Assembly (NCBI RefSeq): GCF_023016045.1
Contig: NZ_JALKAP010000007.1
Coordinates: 124,001-188,000, forward strand
Source of the DNA: Marinobacter sp. S6332
GTDB taxonomy: Bacteria > Pseudomonadota > Gammaproteobacteria > Pseudomonadales > Oleiphilaceae
Length of the DNA: 64,000 bases
Direction: 5' to 3'
Shown here: positions 36,074 through 45,205 of the stretch, in pieces
How positions within the stretch are numbered: the first letter of the stretch is position 1
How the letters are laid out: each line of letters opens with the position of its first letter
The notes under the pieces: generated by a model
The model's database searches: none
Told to the model about the DNA's origin: nothing
What the model saw: only the letters and a program-made list of their open reading frames with translations
Position numbers and translations under genes: made by a program

Positions 36074-36877
36074 CTATGTTTTGAGTGGTGATTGCCCTTT
36101 ATCGAATTCATCCAAAAAGCGATGGCGCTCCGCTCGGGCTGTTCTGGTTTCTGCTTCAAGGCTGTGTGCCAATACTTCCTGTACATAGCTAATGTGCTCA
36201 CCGGCGATGCGTCGAGCTTCGTCGGGTTGGTTTTCCATGATCGCCGTGAACAGCTCAAAGTGCTGTTTCACCAACCGTTCGCGTGCTTCATCCCGTAATT
36301 GATAAATGCCTCCAATGTTGGTGGCCACATTACGTTTAAGCATATCGAGTAGTCCGCGCATGGTGTGTATTAAAACCATGTTATGACTGGCTTCCGCGAT
36401 GGCCATATGAAACCGGGCGTCTGCAGCGCTTTCTTTGACGCGTGCGTCGCTGGACTGAGGGCTTGCGCTATAGCAGGCATGGAGGTCGTCAAAGGCTACT
36501 TGCAGATGTTGTCGATCAAGATCAGTGGCGCGCAAAGCGGCGTAGTATGCGCAATCCGCTTCCAGTGTGTGGCGAAACTCGAGCAAGTCTTTGTGTACTT
36601 CCGGGCTGTTTTCCATCAGTGCCAATAGTGGATCACTGAAACTGGAACCGAGTTTGTTACTGACAAAGTTACCGCCGCCTTGACGGCTAACTAGAAGTCC
36701 TTTTGCCACTAGCTTTTGAACGCCTTCCCTCAACGAAGGGCGTGATACGCCGAACTGATCAGCCAACACCCGCTCCGGGGGTAGGCGTTCGCCGGGTTTT
36801 AGGGCTCCCTCCAGAATCATGGTCTCCAACCGTTCGACGATGGTGTCTGACAGTCTACGCTGTTGAATTAGTGACAT
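36074..36877 (-). CDS. lldR: GntR/FCD-family regulator, LldR type
   Basis: The 267-residue protein has an N-terminal winged helix (ERLPPERVLADQFGVSRPSLREG) and a C-terminal FCD domain with metal/ligand His and Asp (around RFHMAIAEASHN and HFELFTAI). It is divergent from lldD with two palindromic operators in between. LldR proteins repress lactate oxidation genes until lactate binds. ATG 36877 is chosen over GTG 36883 because of AGGT upstream. Confidence 0.9.
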   Translation of the reverse strand: MSLIQQRRLSDTIVERLETMILEGALKPGERLPPERVLADQFGVSRPSLREGVQKLVAKGLLVSRQGGGNFVSNKLGSSFSDPLLALMENSPEVHKDLLEFRHTLEADCAYYAALRATDLDRQHLQVAFDDLHACYSASPQSSDARVKESAADARFHMAIAEASHNMVLIHTMRGLLDMLKRNVATNIGGIYQLRDEARERLVKQHFELFTAIMENQPDEARRIAGEHISYVQEVLAHSLEAETRTARAERHRFLDEFDKGQSPLKT

Positions 36878-36893
36878 TCTCACCTACCTTGAC

Positions 36894-36908
36894 TTTGGTA
36901 AGACCAAA
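36894..36908. promoter_or_regulatory. LldR-like operator near lldR
   Basis: TTTGGT-AAG-ACCAAA is a perfect palindrome 16 bases upstream of the lldR start. It resembles the FCD/LldR half-site TTGGT/ACCAA and pairs with the second site near lldD, about 140 bases away. Confidence 0.65.
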
Positions 36909-37032
36909 ATCTTTTAGATCCAATTTCAGGCTACAGTGTTGGTGCGCCAGCATTACACTATAGACCAATGAAAAGTCGGTTTTGTTTGACATAGTGCTTG
37001 AATGTTTTTTAACCTATAAACATTGATTTGTA

Positions 37033-37049
37033 AATTGGTATTACCAATT
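37033..37049. promoter_or_regulatory. LldR-like operator before lldD
   Basis: AATTGGTA-T-TACCAATT is a perfect 17-bp palindrome and closely matches the LldR consensus AATTGGN5CCAATT. It lies 45 bases before the lldD start, where repressor binding would block transcription. Confidence 0.75.
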
Positions 37050-37094
37050 ATTTTTCTTGCAGTGCTGGTTCGCATCAACGAAAGAGAGCGCCTG

Positions 37095-38231
37095 ATGATC
37101 ATTTCTGCTTCCACTGATTACCGTGCCGCCGCCAAACGCAGGCTGCCGCCCTTTTTGTTCCATTACATCGACGGCGGGTCCTATAGCGAACACACGCTTA
37201 AGCGCAACGTTGACGACTTGTCGGGGATTGCTCTGCGTCAGCGGGTTCTCAATGACATGACCGAGCTAGACCTAACCACTGATTTGTTCGATGAGGCACT
37301 GTCTATGCCGGTGGCTTTGTCTCCGGTGGGTCTGACAGGCATGTATGCTCGGCGCGGAGAGGTTCAGGCTGCCCGTGCTGCCGCTAATTTGGGCGTGCCG
37401 TTCACCATGTCGACTGTTTCGGTGTGTCCGATTGAAGAGGTCGCCCCCGCCATCAGTCGGCCCATGTGGTTTCAGCTGTATGTTTTGAAAGACCGGGGCT
37501 TTATGCGCAATGCCTTGGAGCGGGCTAAAGCTGCCGGTGTAACAACCTTGGTGTTTACGGTGGATATGCCGGTGCCGGGCGCTCGTTATCGGGATGCTCA
37601 CTCCGGCATGAGTGGGCCCTGTGCAGCGCCCCGGCGCATATTGCAAGCAATGACCCATCCACACTGGGCGCTGAACGTGGGCTTGCTTGGTAAGCCTCAC
37701 GATCTAGGCAACATTTCTGCCTATCGGGGCAACCCGACGGGCCTCGCGGACTACATTGGCTGGCTGGGAGATAACTTTGATCCCTCCATCTGCTGGAAAG
37801 ATCTTGAGTGGATTCGCGAATTTTGGGATGGGCCTATGGTTATCAAAGGCATATTGGATCCTGACGACGCCCGCGATGCACGCAGCTTTGGTGCAGATGG
37901 CATTATTGTGTCGAATCATGGAGGTCGCCAGCTTGACGGCGCACTTTCTACTTGCCGAGCATTGCCCCCGATAGCAGATGCGGTAAAAGGCGACATGAAG
38001 ATACTGGTCGACTCTGGCATTCGCACAGGGTTGGATGTACTGCGAATGCTCGCCTTGGGCGCTGACTGCACCATGCTAGGACGCGCCTATATTTATGCGT
38101 TGGCTGCCGATGGCGAAGCTGGCGTTACCAATCTGCTGAAGCTGATTGAAAACGAAATGCGCGTTGCCATGGTGCTAACCGGAGCGCGAACCATCGCTGA
38201 TGCAAGCTCTGAGTTGCTGGTTCAGCCATAG
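37095..38231 (+). CDS. lldD: FMN-dependent L-lactate dehydrogenase
   Basis: The 378-residue protein oxidises L-lactate to pyruvate and passes electrons to the quinone pool. It begins [20 protein letters not shown] and has [17 protein letters not shown], the FMN-binding region and the active-site motif [13 protein letters not shown]. The frame is open from 37023 but MIIS is the usual start. The next gene begins one base after the stop. No lactate permease gene is adjacent. Confidence 0.95.
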   Translation: MIISASTDYRAAAKRRLPPFLFHYIDGGSYSEHTLKRNVDDLSGIALRQRVLNDMTELDLTTDLFDEALSMPVALSPVGLTGMYARRGEVQAARAAANLGVPFTMSTVSVCPIEEVAPAISRPMWFQLYVLKDRGFMRNALERAKAAGVTTLVFTVDMPVPGARYRDAHSGMSGPCAAPRRILQAMTHPHWALNVGLLGKPHDLGNISAYRGNPTGLADYIGWLGDNFDPSICWKDLEWIREFWDGPMVIKGILDPDDARDARSFGADGIIVSNHGGRQLDGALSTCRALPPIADAVKGDMKILVDSGIRTGLDVLRMLALGADCTMLGRAYIYALAADGEAGVTNLLKLIENEMRVAMVLTGARTIADASSELLVQP

Positions 38232-41063
38232 ATGAGTGATCAGAGGGTTGTTATGAGTTTGCCAGCCGATTTTGTGAGTGCCGTAAATCAAATAATTCCT
38301 GCAACGCGCCGTTTTGATGATCCGTTATCGACACTGGCGTTCGGAACGGATGCTAGTTTCTACCGTTTGATACCGAAACTGGTTGTGCGGGTGAGCGAAG
38401 AGCAGGAGGTTGTTGCGCTGTTGCAGCTGGCTGGCGAACATGGAGTGCCCGTGACTTTTCGTGCTGCGGGCACCAGCCTTTCGGGGCAAGCCATTAGCGA
38501 TTCGCTGCTGATTGTATTGGGTGACGGCTGGAGCCAGCGGAATGTTTTGGATAAGGGGGCGCGCATTCGCCTTCAGCCCGGCGTTATTGGAGCACAAGCC
38601 AACGCCGCGCTGGCCCCCTTGGGTCGCAAAATTGGCCCAGATCCCGCTTCGATCAATGCCTGTAAAATTGGCGGTATTGTCGCCAATAATGCCAGTGGAA
38701 TGTGCTGTGGCACTGCCCAAAATAGCTACCAAACCCTCCATGCTATGCGGCTGGTGCTTGCAGATGGCAAAGTGCTCGACAGTGAAGACCCCGACAGCGT
38801 GGCAGATTTCCGCAGCAGTCACCGTGAATTGCTAGCTCAGTTGGAACAATTGGGCCGTGACACCCGAGCCAACAGTCCGTTAGCTGAGCGTATTCGCCAT
38901 AAATACCGGATGAAAAATACCACCGGTCTGTCACTGAATGCCTTGGTAGACTTTGACGACCCGCTGGATATTCTGCTCCACCTGATGGTGGGCTCCGAGG
39001 GGACTTTGGGCTTTATTAGCTCGGTTACTTACAACACAGTGCCAGAGTACCCGCACAAAGCTACCGCCTTGGTGGTGTTCGAAAGTGTAGAGGAATGCTG
39101 CCGTGCTGTGCCGCTACTGAAGCAACAGCCGGTAGATGCGGTAGAGCTCTTGGACCGGCGAAGCATGCGCGCCGTGGAAGATCAGGATGGTCTACCCGAG
39201 TGGGTAAAAGCGCTTTCGCAGAATGCTTGCGCCTTGCTGATTGAAACCCGTGCTGCCAGTCAGTCGATACTGCACGAACAGATCGAGCGGGTGCGCTCGG
39301 TATTGGCGCCTTTCGCGGTGGAAAAGCAGGTGGCGTTCACCGAGGATGCAACGCTATCGAACAAACTCTGGGCCATTCGCAAAGGTACGTTTCCCGCTGT
39401 TGGCGCGGTGCGCCCTAATGGCACCACGGTAATCATCGAAGATGTTACTTTTCCTATTCCTCAGCTGGCCGAAGGTGTTAAACGGCTGACCAAACTGTTT
39501 GAAAAACACGATTACCATGAAGCGATCCTTTTCGGGCATGCTCTGGAAGGTAACCTGCATTTTGTATTTACCCAGAGCTTTGAAGATCCTGCTCAAGTGG
39601 CCCGTTACGAAGCATTTATGGGTGAAGTTGCCCAAATGGTGGCTGTGGAGTTTGGTGGCTCGTTAAAAGCGGAGCACGGAACCGGGCGGAATATGGCGCC
39701 TTTTGTGGAGCTGGAGTGGGGCAGTGATGCCTATCAACTGATGTGGAAAATAAAGCGCCTGCTGGACCCACAAGGCATTCTTAATCCGGATGTGGTGCTG
39801 TCGAAGGATCCCGATATTCATTTAAAGAATCTCAAACCGCTACCGGTGGCCAATGAGATTATCGACAAATGCATAGAGTGCGGCTTTTGTGAGCCCGTGT
39901 GCCCGTCCCACGGCTTAAGCTTGAGCCCGCGTCAGCGCATAGTGATTTGGCGAGACATTCAGGCTAAAAAGCGAATGGGCGTAGATACGCATGAGCTCGA
40001 AAAAGCCTACCAGTATCAGGGCATAGACACCTGTGCCGCCACGGGTCTGTGTGCCCAGCGCTGCCCGGTTGGGATTAATACCGGTGACTTGGTGCGTGAG
40101 CTGCGCGCCGATCAGGCGCAGGCTCACCGACGCGCCGACTGGCTGGCAGAACACTTCGCCGGTGCGTTAAAAGGGGTTCGGTTGGTTCTTGCGGCGGCGG
40201 ATAACGCAAACCGACTTTTGGGCGCACCGCGTTTGCAGCGTTGGACCGAAACCAGTAAAAAACTCAGCGGCGGTCGCGTTCCGTCGTGGAATCCAGCTAT
40301 GCCGCAACCGGTAAGATGGGTGGAACACACAAAACTGCCGGCCGATACTTCACGCCCTCGCGTGGTGTATTTGCCGTCCTGCGCCTCCCATACCCTGGGG
40401 CCATCTCGTTCCGACAGCGAGCAGGTTCCATTGTTAGCGAAAACCCGTCAGCTGTTGGAAAAAGCTGGCTACGAGGTGGTGTTTCCAGACGCTATGGATT
40501 CGCTGTGCTGCGGCCAGCCTTTCGCCTCTAAAGGTTACCCACAACAAGCGGACCGTAAACGGGCTGAAATGCTGGCAGCGGTGAAACGTGCCAGCCGTGA
40601 GGGCTTGGACCCAATCTACTGTGATACCAGCCCCTGCACACTGCGGTTGCTGCAAGAGCAGAATCAAGGTCTGGATATATACGACCCGGTGCGTTTTATT
40701 CGTAGTCACCTATTCGACCGACTTGAATTCACACCGCAGACTGAATCAGTCGTGGTGCATGTTACCTGCAGCACTCAACACTTGGGCGAAGGGCTGGCAC
40801 TCATAGAGATTGCCCGTAAGTGCAGCATGAACGTAGTGGTGCCGGAAGATATACACTGCTGCGGCTTTGCGGGAGACAAGGGCTTTACCCTTCCGGAACT
40901 AAACGATCATGCACTGCGCTCTTTAAAACCTGTGGCTCAGCACTGTACAGAAGGGGTATCAACTAGCCGAACCTGTGAAATTGGTTTGAGCAGTCACAGT
41001 GGCGTGGATTATCACAGCTTGGTGTATTTGGTTGACCGAGTAACCCGCCCGAGCTCTCAGTGA
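38232..41063 (+). CDS. FAD/Fe-S D-lactate dehydrogenase
   Basis: The 943-residue protein has an N-terminal FAD-binding domain (residues about 35-260; FRAAGTSLSGQAISDS, VANNASGMCCGT), an FAD-oxidase C domain, and two 4Fe-4S motifs at about 540-610 (CIECGFCEPVCP, CAATGLCAQRCP). Two CCG domains follow (CCGQPFASKG, CCGFAGDKG). This architecture is that of the membrane-linked D-lactate dehydrogenases (Dld-II type) which replace LldEFG partners. It follows lldD directly, so both lactate isomers can be used from one transcript. Confidence 0.92.
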   Translation: MSDQRVVMSLPADFVSAVNQIIPATRRFDDPLSTLAFGTDASFYRLIPKLVVRVSEEQEVVALLQLAGEHGVPVTFRAAGTSLSGQAISDSLLIVLGDGWSQRNVLDKGARIRLQPGVIGAQANAALAPLGRKIGPDPASINACKIGGIVANNASGMCCGTAQNSYQTLHAMRLVLADGKVLDSEDPDSVADFRSSHRELLAQLEQLGRDTRANSPLAERIRHKYRMKNTTGLSLNALVDFDDPLDILLHLMVGSEGTLGFISSVTYNTVPEYPHKATALVVFESVEECCRAVPLLKQQPVDAVELLDRRSMRAVEDQDGLPEWVKALSQNACALLIETRAASQSILHEQIERVRSVLAPFAVEKQVAFTEDATLSNKLWAIRKGTFPAVGAVRPNGTTVIIEDVTFPIPQLAEGVKRLTKLFEKHDYHEAILFGHALEGNLHFVFTQSFEDPAQVARYEAFMGEVAQMVAVEFGGSLKAEHGTGRNMAPFVELEWGSDAYQLMWKIKRLLDPQGILNPDVVLSKDPDIHLKNLKPLPVANEIIDKCIECGFCEPVCPSHGLSLSPRQRIVIWRDIQAKKRMGVDTHELEKAYQYQGIDTCAATGLCAQRCPVGINTGDLVRELRADQAQAHRRADWLAEHFAGALKGVRLVLAAADNANRLLGAPRLQRWTETSKKLSGGRVPSWNPAMPQPVRWVEHTKLPADTSRPRVVYLPSCASHTLGPSRSDSEQVPLLAKTRQLLEKAGYEVVFPDAMDSLCCGQPFASKGYPQQADRKRAEMLAAVKRASREGLDPIYCDTSPCTLRLLQEQNQGLDIYDPVRFIRSHLFDRLEFTPQTESVVVHVTCSTQHLGEGLALIEIARKCSMNVVVPEDIHCCGFAGDKGFTLPELNDHALRSLKPVAQHCTEGVSTSRTCEIGLSSHSGVDYHSLVYLVDRVTRPSSQ

Positions 41064-41128
41064 TAGTGAATCTGAGCTGACCCAAAAACTGTTGCGTGGC
41101 TCATCATAACCCGATATCCTCTAATTAC

Positions 41129-41140
41129 ATTGTGCACAAT
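41129..41140. promoter_or_regulatory. 12-bp palindrome upstream of gpx
   Basis: ATTGTGCACAAT is perfectly symmetric and lies about 70 bases before the gpx start, in an A+T-rich leader (41100-41160). OhrR binds A+T-rich palindromes near its own operons, so the site is a candidate operator for the gpx-ohrR pair. Confidence 0.4.
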
Positions 41141-41208
41141 ATAAATGTGCAAAATTTAGAATTCGCCTGTCAGTTACAGGTGTTTATGGTTCTGTTGAGG
41201 AGAAGCTC

Positions 41209-41694
41209 GTGGCCACAGATTCAATTTATGACTTTACCGTTCAAGATATTAAGGGCAATGAAAAAACGATGGCTGAGTATCAGGGGCAGGTGCTCTTGAT
41301 TGTGAATACAGCCAGTAAGTGCGGTTTAACGCCGCAGTTCGAAGGCTTACAGTCGTTGCACAAAGAACTTGGTGCCAAGGGTTTGGAAGTGCTTGGATTT
41401 CCCTGCAACCAATTCTTGAACCAGGATCCTGCCGATGACAAGGCCATCAGTGAGTTCTGCAGTTTGAACTATGGTGTGGACTTTCCGATGTTCTCGAAAG
41501 TTGATGTCAATGGCCCCACTGCGCACCCTCTCTTCAGATTTTTAAAAGCCGAAGCGAAAGGGCTCCTCGGGTCTGAGAAAGTAAAATGGAATTTTACGAA
41601 ATTTCTAGTAAGCCGGGATGGCAAGGTTGTGCGTCGCTATCCGCCTACCACTAAGCCCGAAGATATCAAAGCAGACATCGAAAAACTTTTGTAG
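41209..41694 (+). CDS. glutathione peroxidase family (thiol peroxidase) protein
   Basis: The 161-residue protein carries NTASKCGLTPQFEGLQ (peroxidatic Cys where selenocysteine occurs in animals), LGFPCNQF (Gln) and VKWNFTKFLV (Trp, Asn), which form the GPx tetrad. It reduces hydroperoxides, probably with thioredoxin. The start is GTG at 41209 after GAGGAGAAGCTC. It sits 9 bases before an OhrR-like regulator. Confidence 0.92.
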   Translation: MATDSIYDFTVQDIKGNEKTMAEYQGQVLLIVNTASKCGLTPQFEGLQSLHKELGAKGLEVLGFPCNQFLNQDPADDKAISEFCSLNYGVDFPMFSKVDVNGPTAHPLFRFLKAEAKGLLGSEKVKWNFTKFLVSRDGKVVRRYPPTTKPEDIKADIEKLL

Positions 41695-41703
41695 GGCGCA
41701 GTT

Positions 41704-42150
41704 TTGGACGATCTACTCGCACTGGATAACCAGATCTGTTTTAGTTTATACGCCGTTAACCGGGCTGTTACTTCGCGTTACCGCCCGCTACTTGCCGAAT
41801 TGGATCTGACATATCCACAATACCTAGTGATGCTTGTGTTGTGGGAGCGCGCCCGGGCGGATCGGCCTACTCGGGTTTCAGATCTTGGAGCGAGGTTGAG
41901 GCTTGATTCAGGCACGCTTACCCCACTATTAAAACGCTTGGCTCAGCGCGGCCTGATTAGCAGAGACCGCAGCCTAGTTGATGAACGTGTGGTGACCATA
42001 TCGCTGACCGAAAAGGGTGCTGACCTCAGGGAATTGGCTATACAGGTACCGAAAAAGCTCTTGTGTGGTTTGGATGTTGCGCCAGAGCGCTTGCTTGCCC
42101 TGAGAAATGAACTAAATGCGGTGCTAAAGGCTATGGAGATTCGAGGGTAG
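41704..42150 (+). CDS. ohrR: OhrR-like MarR-family peroxide sensor
   Basis: The 148-residue winged-helix protein has an N-terminal DNQICFSLYAVNRAV segment; its Cys is the peroxide-sensing residue of OhrR. LTYPQYLVMLVLWE and TRVSDLGARLRLDSGTLTPLL follow. The start is TTG at 41704. OhrR normally pairs with ohr, here with gpx. The stop overlaps the convergent hybrid kinase gene by 20 bases. Confidence 0.85.
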   Translation: MDDLLALDNQICFSLYAVNRAVTSRYRPLLAELDLTYPQYLVMLVLWERARADRPTRVSDLGARLRLDSGTLTPLLKRLAQRGLISRDRSLVDERVVTISLTEKGADLRELAIQVPKKLLCGLDVAPERLLALRNELNAVLKAMEIRG

Positions 42151-44146
42151 GGGGAGGCGCCCAACGAGTAATGGCCTCGGATAACTGGGTTCGGTTATAA
42201 GGCTTGGTAATATAATCGTTCATGCCGCAAGCAAAGCAGTCATCCCGGTCTCCTTGCATCACGTTGGCTGTAACGGCAATGATTGGCAGATTCCGCCACT
42301 CGGGATTTTTGCGGATTCTGCGAGTGGTTTCGTAACCGTCCATTACCGGCATTTGGCAATCCATGAGAACCAGATCGAAATGTCCTTGTTCAAGGGCTTC
42401 GATCGCCACAATGCCGTTTTCCGCAGTCTCTACTTGGTGCCCCATCTTTTTCAGCAGTGTACAGGCGACCATCTGATTCACTTCGTTGTCCTCAACCAGA
42501 AGTATTTGGAGAGAGTTCTGCGCTGGCTCTGTGTGTTCGGGTATCTCGGCCTTCTCGGGCAGCATGAGGGAGTTGCCTGCGCCCTGATGGTCGTGAACCG
42601 GTAATGGCAGAGTGACGGTGAAGCGGGTTCCCTGATGCTCTTTCGAATCGACCTTGATTTCACCCTGCATGCGCTCAACCAGTTGACGGCAAAGCGTCAG
42701 ACCCAGCCCGGTGCCGCCATACAGGCGTGTGGTTTGCGTGTCAGCCTGTGAGAAGGGCGAAAAGATCTTGCGCAAGCCCTCCTTGCTCATACCTATACCG
42801 GTATCGCTCACCTTGATTGTTACAACACCCGCGGAATAGTCTGCTGTGATGCGTACACTGCCGGAGTCGGTAAACTTGACGGCATTGCTGAGAAGGTTGT
42901 TTAAAATCTGACGAATGCGCGTTGGATCACCCAAAAACTGATCCGGGAATTCGGGTTCAGTCTCTGCAATCAGCTCAATGCCTTTCTTGCGTGCTTGCTG
43001 GGTGTGCAGAGTTGAGCACTCCTTAATCAAGCCTTGCAAATCGAAGGGAATGTTTTCCAGATTGAGTTTCCCGGCCTCAACCTTGGAGATATCCAGAATA
43101 TCGTTGAGTATGCCGAGTAGACTTTGACCTGCTGACAAGGCGATTTCAAGGCGCTGGCGTTTGGATTCGTCCTGCTCAGCTTCCACCGCAAGCCCAAGCA
43201 TTCCCAGAACGCCATTTAGCGGGGTGCGTATTTCATGGCTCATGCTGGCGAGAAAGTTCGCTCTGGCTCTGGCTCTGCGCATGGCGTCTTCTTTGGCTTT
43301 TACCAGCGCTCGGTTGCCGCGCTGTAACGCCTGATTCTTTTCGGATATTTCACGGGTTCGGGTCTCGACTTCATGCTCCAGCTCACTCGAATAGTTTTTC
43401 ATGGCACTTTCCGCCATGCGGAGCTGGGCCAAAGTGAAGTCTATGGTTTCCAGATGCTGGTTAATAATCCCTACCATAGTGCCTATTTCATCGTGCTGAT
43501 GGCTTGAGGGAACAGGTAAGCGGATTTTTTCCGGAGACCGCGTATTAACCTCACTTAAGGCACTAATAACGCTGAGCATAGGTCGCGTTAGTATCAGATA
43601 GAAAATTCCAAGCAGCGATACCGAGAGAATCAAGCTTTTCAGGAGCCCACTAAGCAACGTGTAACTGGAGCGTTCCAAAAATTGCAGGCCGTAGTGGTAA
43701 GTGTCGACGGTGACCACGAGTTGGCCTAGAGGTAGGTTGTTCAGCTGGGAAACCTGCAGCTCACGGCTGAACACCCGGCTTTCGTCAAACAGTTTGTCGC
43801 TTATCCAGCGATAGGGCGATAGAGGGCTACTTTTGCTCGCGGCTGCCATGGTGCTGCCGTCGCTATCAACTATTCTGGCGTCAATGGTTGCAGGGTGCAT
43901 TAGGAGGCCGTCCAGCAGTTCTTCAGCCAAACGTACGTCGATATTGTAGGCAATCTGAGAGGCAGGGCTATGGCTAATCTCAATTAGCGCCTGAATGTCC
44001 TCATTCATCGATTTGTGGGCGGCAAAGTAGTCCAGAGTAATTTGTACGATATTAAGGATAAGACCCAGCACCATAGCGATAAGGACTGTATCGCGAGTGA
44101 GTCGGTAGGAAAGGCGGTGTTTGAAGCCTTGGGTCACGGGTGTCAC
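42131..44146 (-). CDS. hybrid sensor histidine kinase
   Basis: The 671-residue protein has an N-terminal membrane helix (residues about 17-40), a periplasmic sensor, a second helix near 160-180 (LLSGLLKSLILSVSLLGIFYL), and a HAMP-like and coiled-coil segment. The HisKA domain has MSHEIRTPLNGVLGML (phospho-His), HATPase motifs follow (DTGIGMSKEG, GGTGLGLTL), and the C-terminal receiver has LMDCQMPVMDGYETT. There is no HPt domain, so an external phosphotransferase is required. It resembles the BarA/GacS layout but lacks the HPt; the signal is unknown. Confidence 0.93.
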   Translation of the reverse strand: MTPVTQGFKHRLSYRLTRDTVLIAMVLGLILNIVQITLDYFAAHKSMNEDIQALIEISHSPASQIAYNIDVRLAEELLDGLLMHPATIDARIVDSDGSTMAAASKSSPLSPYRWISDKLFDESRVFSRELQVSQLNNLPLGQLVVTVDTYHYGLQFLERSSYTLLSGLLKSLILSVSLLGIFYLILTRPMLSVISALSEVNTRSPEKIRLPVPSSHQHDEIGTMVGIINQHLETIDFTLAQLRMAESAMKNYSSELEHEVETRTREISEKNQALQRGNRALVKAKEDAMRRARARANFLASMSHEIRTPLNGVLGMLGLAVEAEQDESKRQRLEIALSAGQSLLGILNDILDISKVEAGKLNLENIPFDLQGLIKECSTLHTQQARKKGIELIAETEPEFPDQFLGDPTRIRQILNNLLSNAVKFTDSGSVRITADYSAGVVTIKVSDTGIGMSKEGLRKIFSPFSQADTQTTRLYGGTGLGLTLCRQLVERMQGEIKVDSKEHQGTRFTVTLPLPVHDHQGAGNSLMLPEKAEIPEHTEPAQNSLQILLVEDNEVNQMVACTLLKKMGHQVETAENGIVAIEALEQGHFDLVLMDCQMPVMDGYETTRRIRKNPEWRNLPIIAVTANVMQGDRDDCFACGMNDYITKPYNRTQLSEAITRWAPPPTLESP

Positions 44147-44189
44147 TGTACCTGTACTCGGGAGTGATTAAACTGCCCGGTTTAACCTT

Positions 44190-44960
44190 TCAGTCGTAGT
44201 CGGCTTTTTTCTTCCACTCTTCATCATGAAGAAAGTTGTCCCACTGTTTGTCTAGCTGCGACTCGGAATCCGCTGGCTTGGTATCCTTACCTTCCAAGCT
44301 CATGGCTTCCAGTTCCTTAATGCGGATGCGGAAGCTTTTTACGGCTTTCATGGCAAGAGGATTATCCCGGGATTTGCCCATTTCTGTGCTGGCCAGATGA
44401 TAGGCGTGTATGGCTTTGCGTGTCTGGTTCTGCCGGATATGCTCTCGCGCTTGAAAAACGTGTAGATCCGCGTGGGTTTTGTGCACCAGAAACAAAACAT
44501 ACTTCAGGTTCTTTTTTGCGGTGGCACCATCTATGCGGCCACTTTTATGCATGGCCTCGATCATCTTGAACAGATTTTGCAGCAATTCTTTAACGTAGTT
44601 CGACTTCTCCGCCGAATCGATCTTTACCGGGCGTGCCTCGTCGCGATTTTCCCGAATCAGTGTTTTTCTTTGTACGGCGGCCTCGCGCCATTGTTCAACG
44701 GGCAGGCCGGATTTAAGCCCTGTCAGATCGTTGCAGATGTCTTCCATGCGCTTTAGTAGTAAAAGCTTCAGGTCGGGTGTCAGGTATTGCCCGGGGATTT
44801 CTGAGAGCAAGCGGTCACACCGCTTATAGCTATCTTGAAGAGACGTGATTTTACGAGCACGCTCAATACGGGCCTTTTCACGCATTTGGCTAAACACAAT
44901 AACGATAATCGAGGCAGCGACGATGGCCGCCAAAGCAATAACAATTGTGATGGTATTCAT
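44190..44960 (-). CDS. membrane-anchored hypothetical protein
   Basis: I do not recognise this 256-residue protein. It starts with one membrane helix (MNTITIVIALAAIVAASIIVIVF, in part) and continues with long charged helices, likely coiled coils (LLLLKRMEDICNDL; LLQNLFKMIEAMHKS). The C-terminus is basic and acidic with no domain known. ATG 44960 is preferred to 44996 because the longer start adds a short leader before the helix. It is downstream of the shared intergenic with a LysR gene and upstream of the hybrid kinase on the same strand (43 bases). Confidence 0.75.
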   Translation of the reverse strand: MNTITIVIALAAIVAASIIVIVFSQMREKARIERARKITSLQDSYKRCDRLLSEIPGQYLTPDLKLLLLKRMEDICNDLTGLKSGLPVEQWREAAVQRKTLIRENRDEARPVKIDSAEKSNYVKELLQNLFKMIEAMHKSGRIDGATAKKNLKYVLFLVHKTHADLHVFQAREHIRQNQTRKAIHAYHLASTEMGKSRDNPLAMKAVKSFRIRIKELEAMSLEGKDTKPADSESQLDKQWDNFLHDEEWKKKADYD

Positions 44961-45205
44961 TAGTTGTGTAATGACTCCGGCTTTTGGGCAAGTCATGCCT
45001 GCTAAAGAATTCTGACCCGAGTTACCGATATTACCGGCAAGTATCAGAAAGATTAGCAGAAATTCTGAATTGAATCCGGAATCAAATGTGAAAGTTCGTT
45101 TTTCTTATTTATTTTATGAATTTAAAATTTTATGTATATTAAATCGGTGAATGGCTTGCGAGTTTTTCGCCCAACTAATGGTTTTCGTTGTGCTCTGGAG
45201 TTTTT

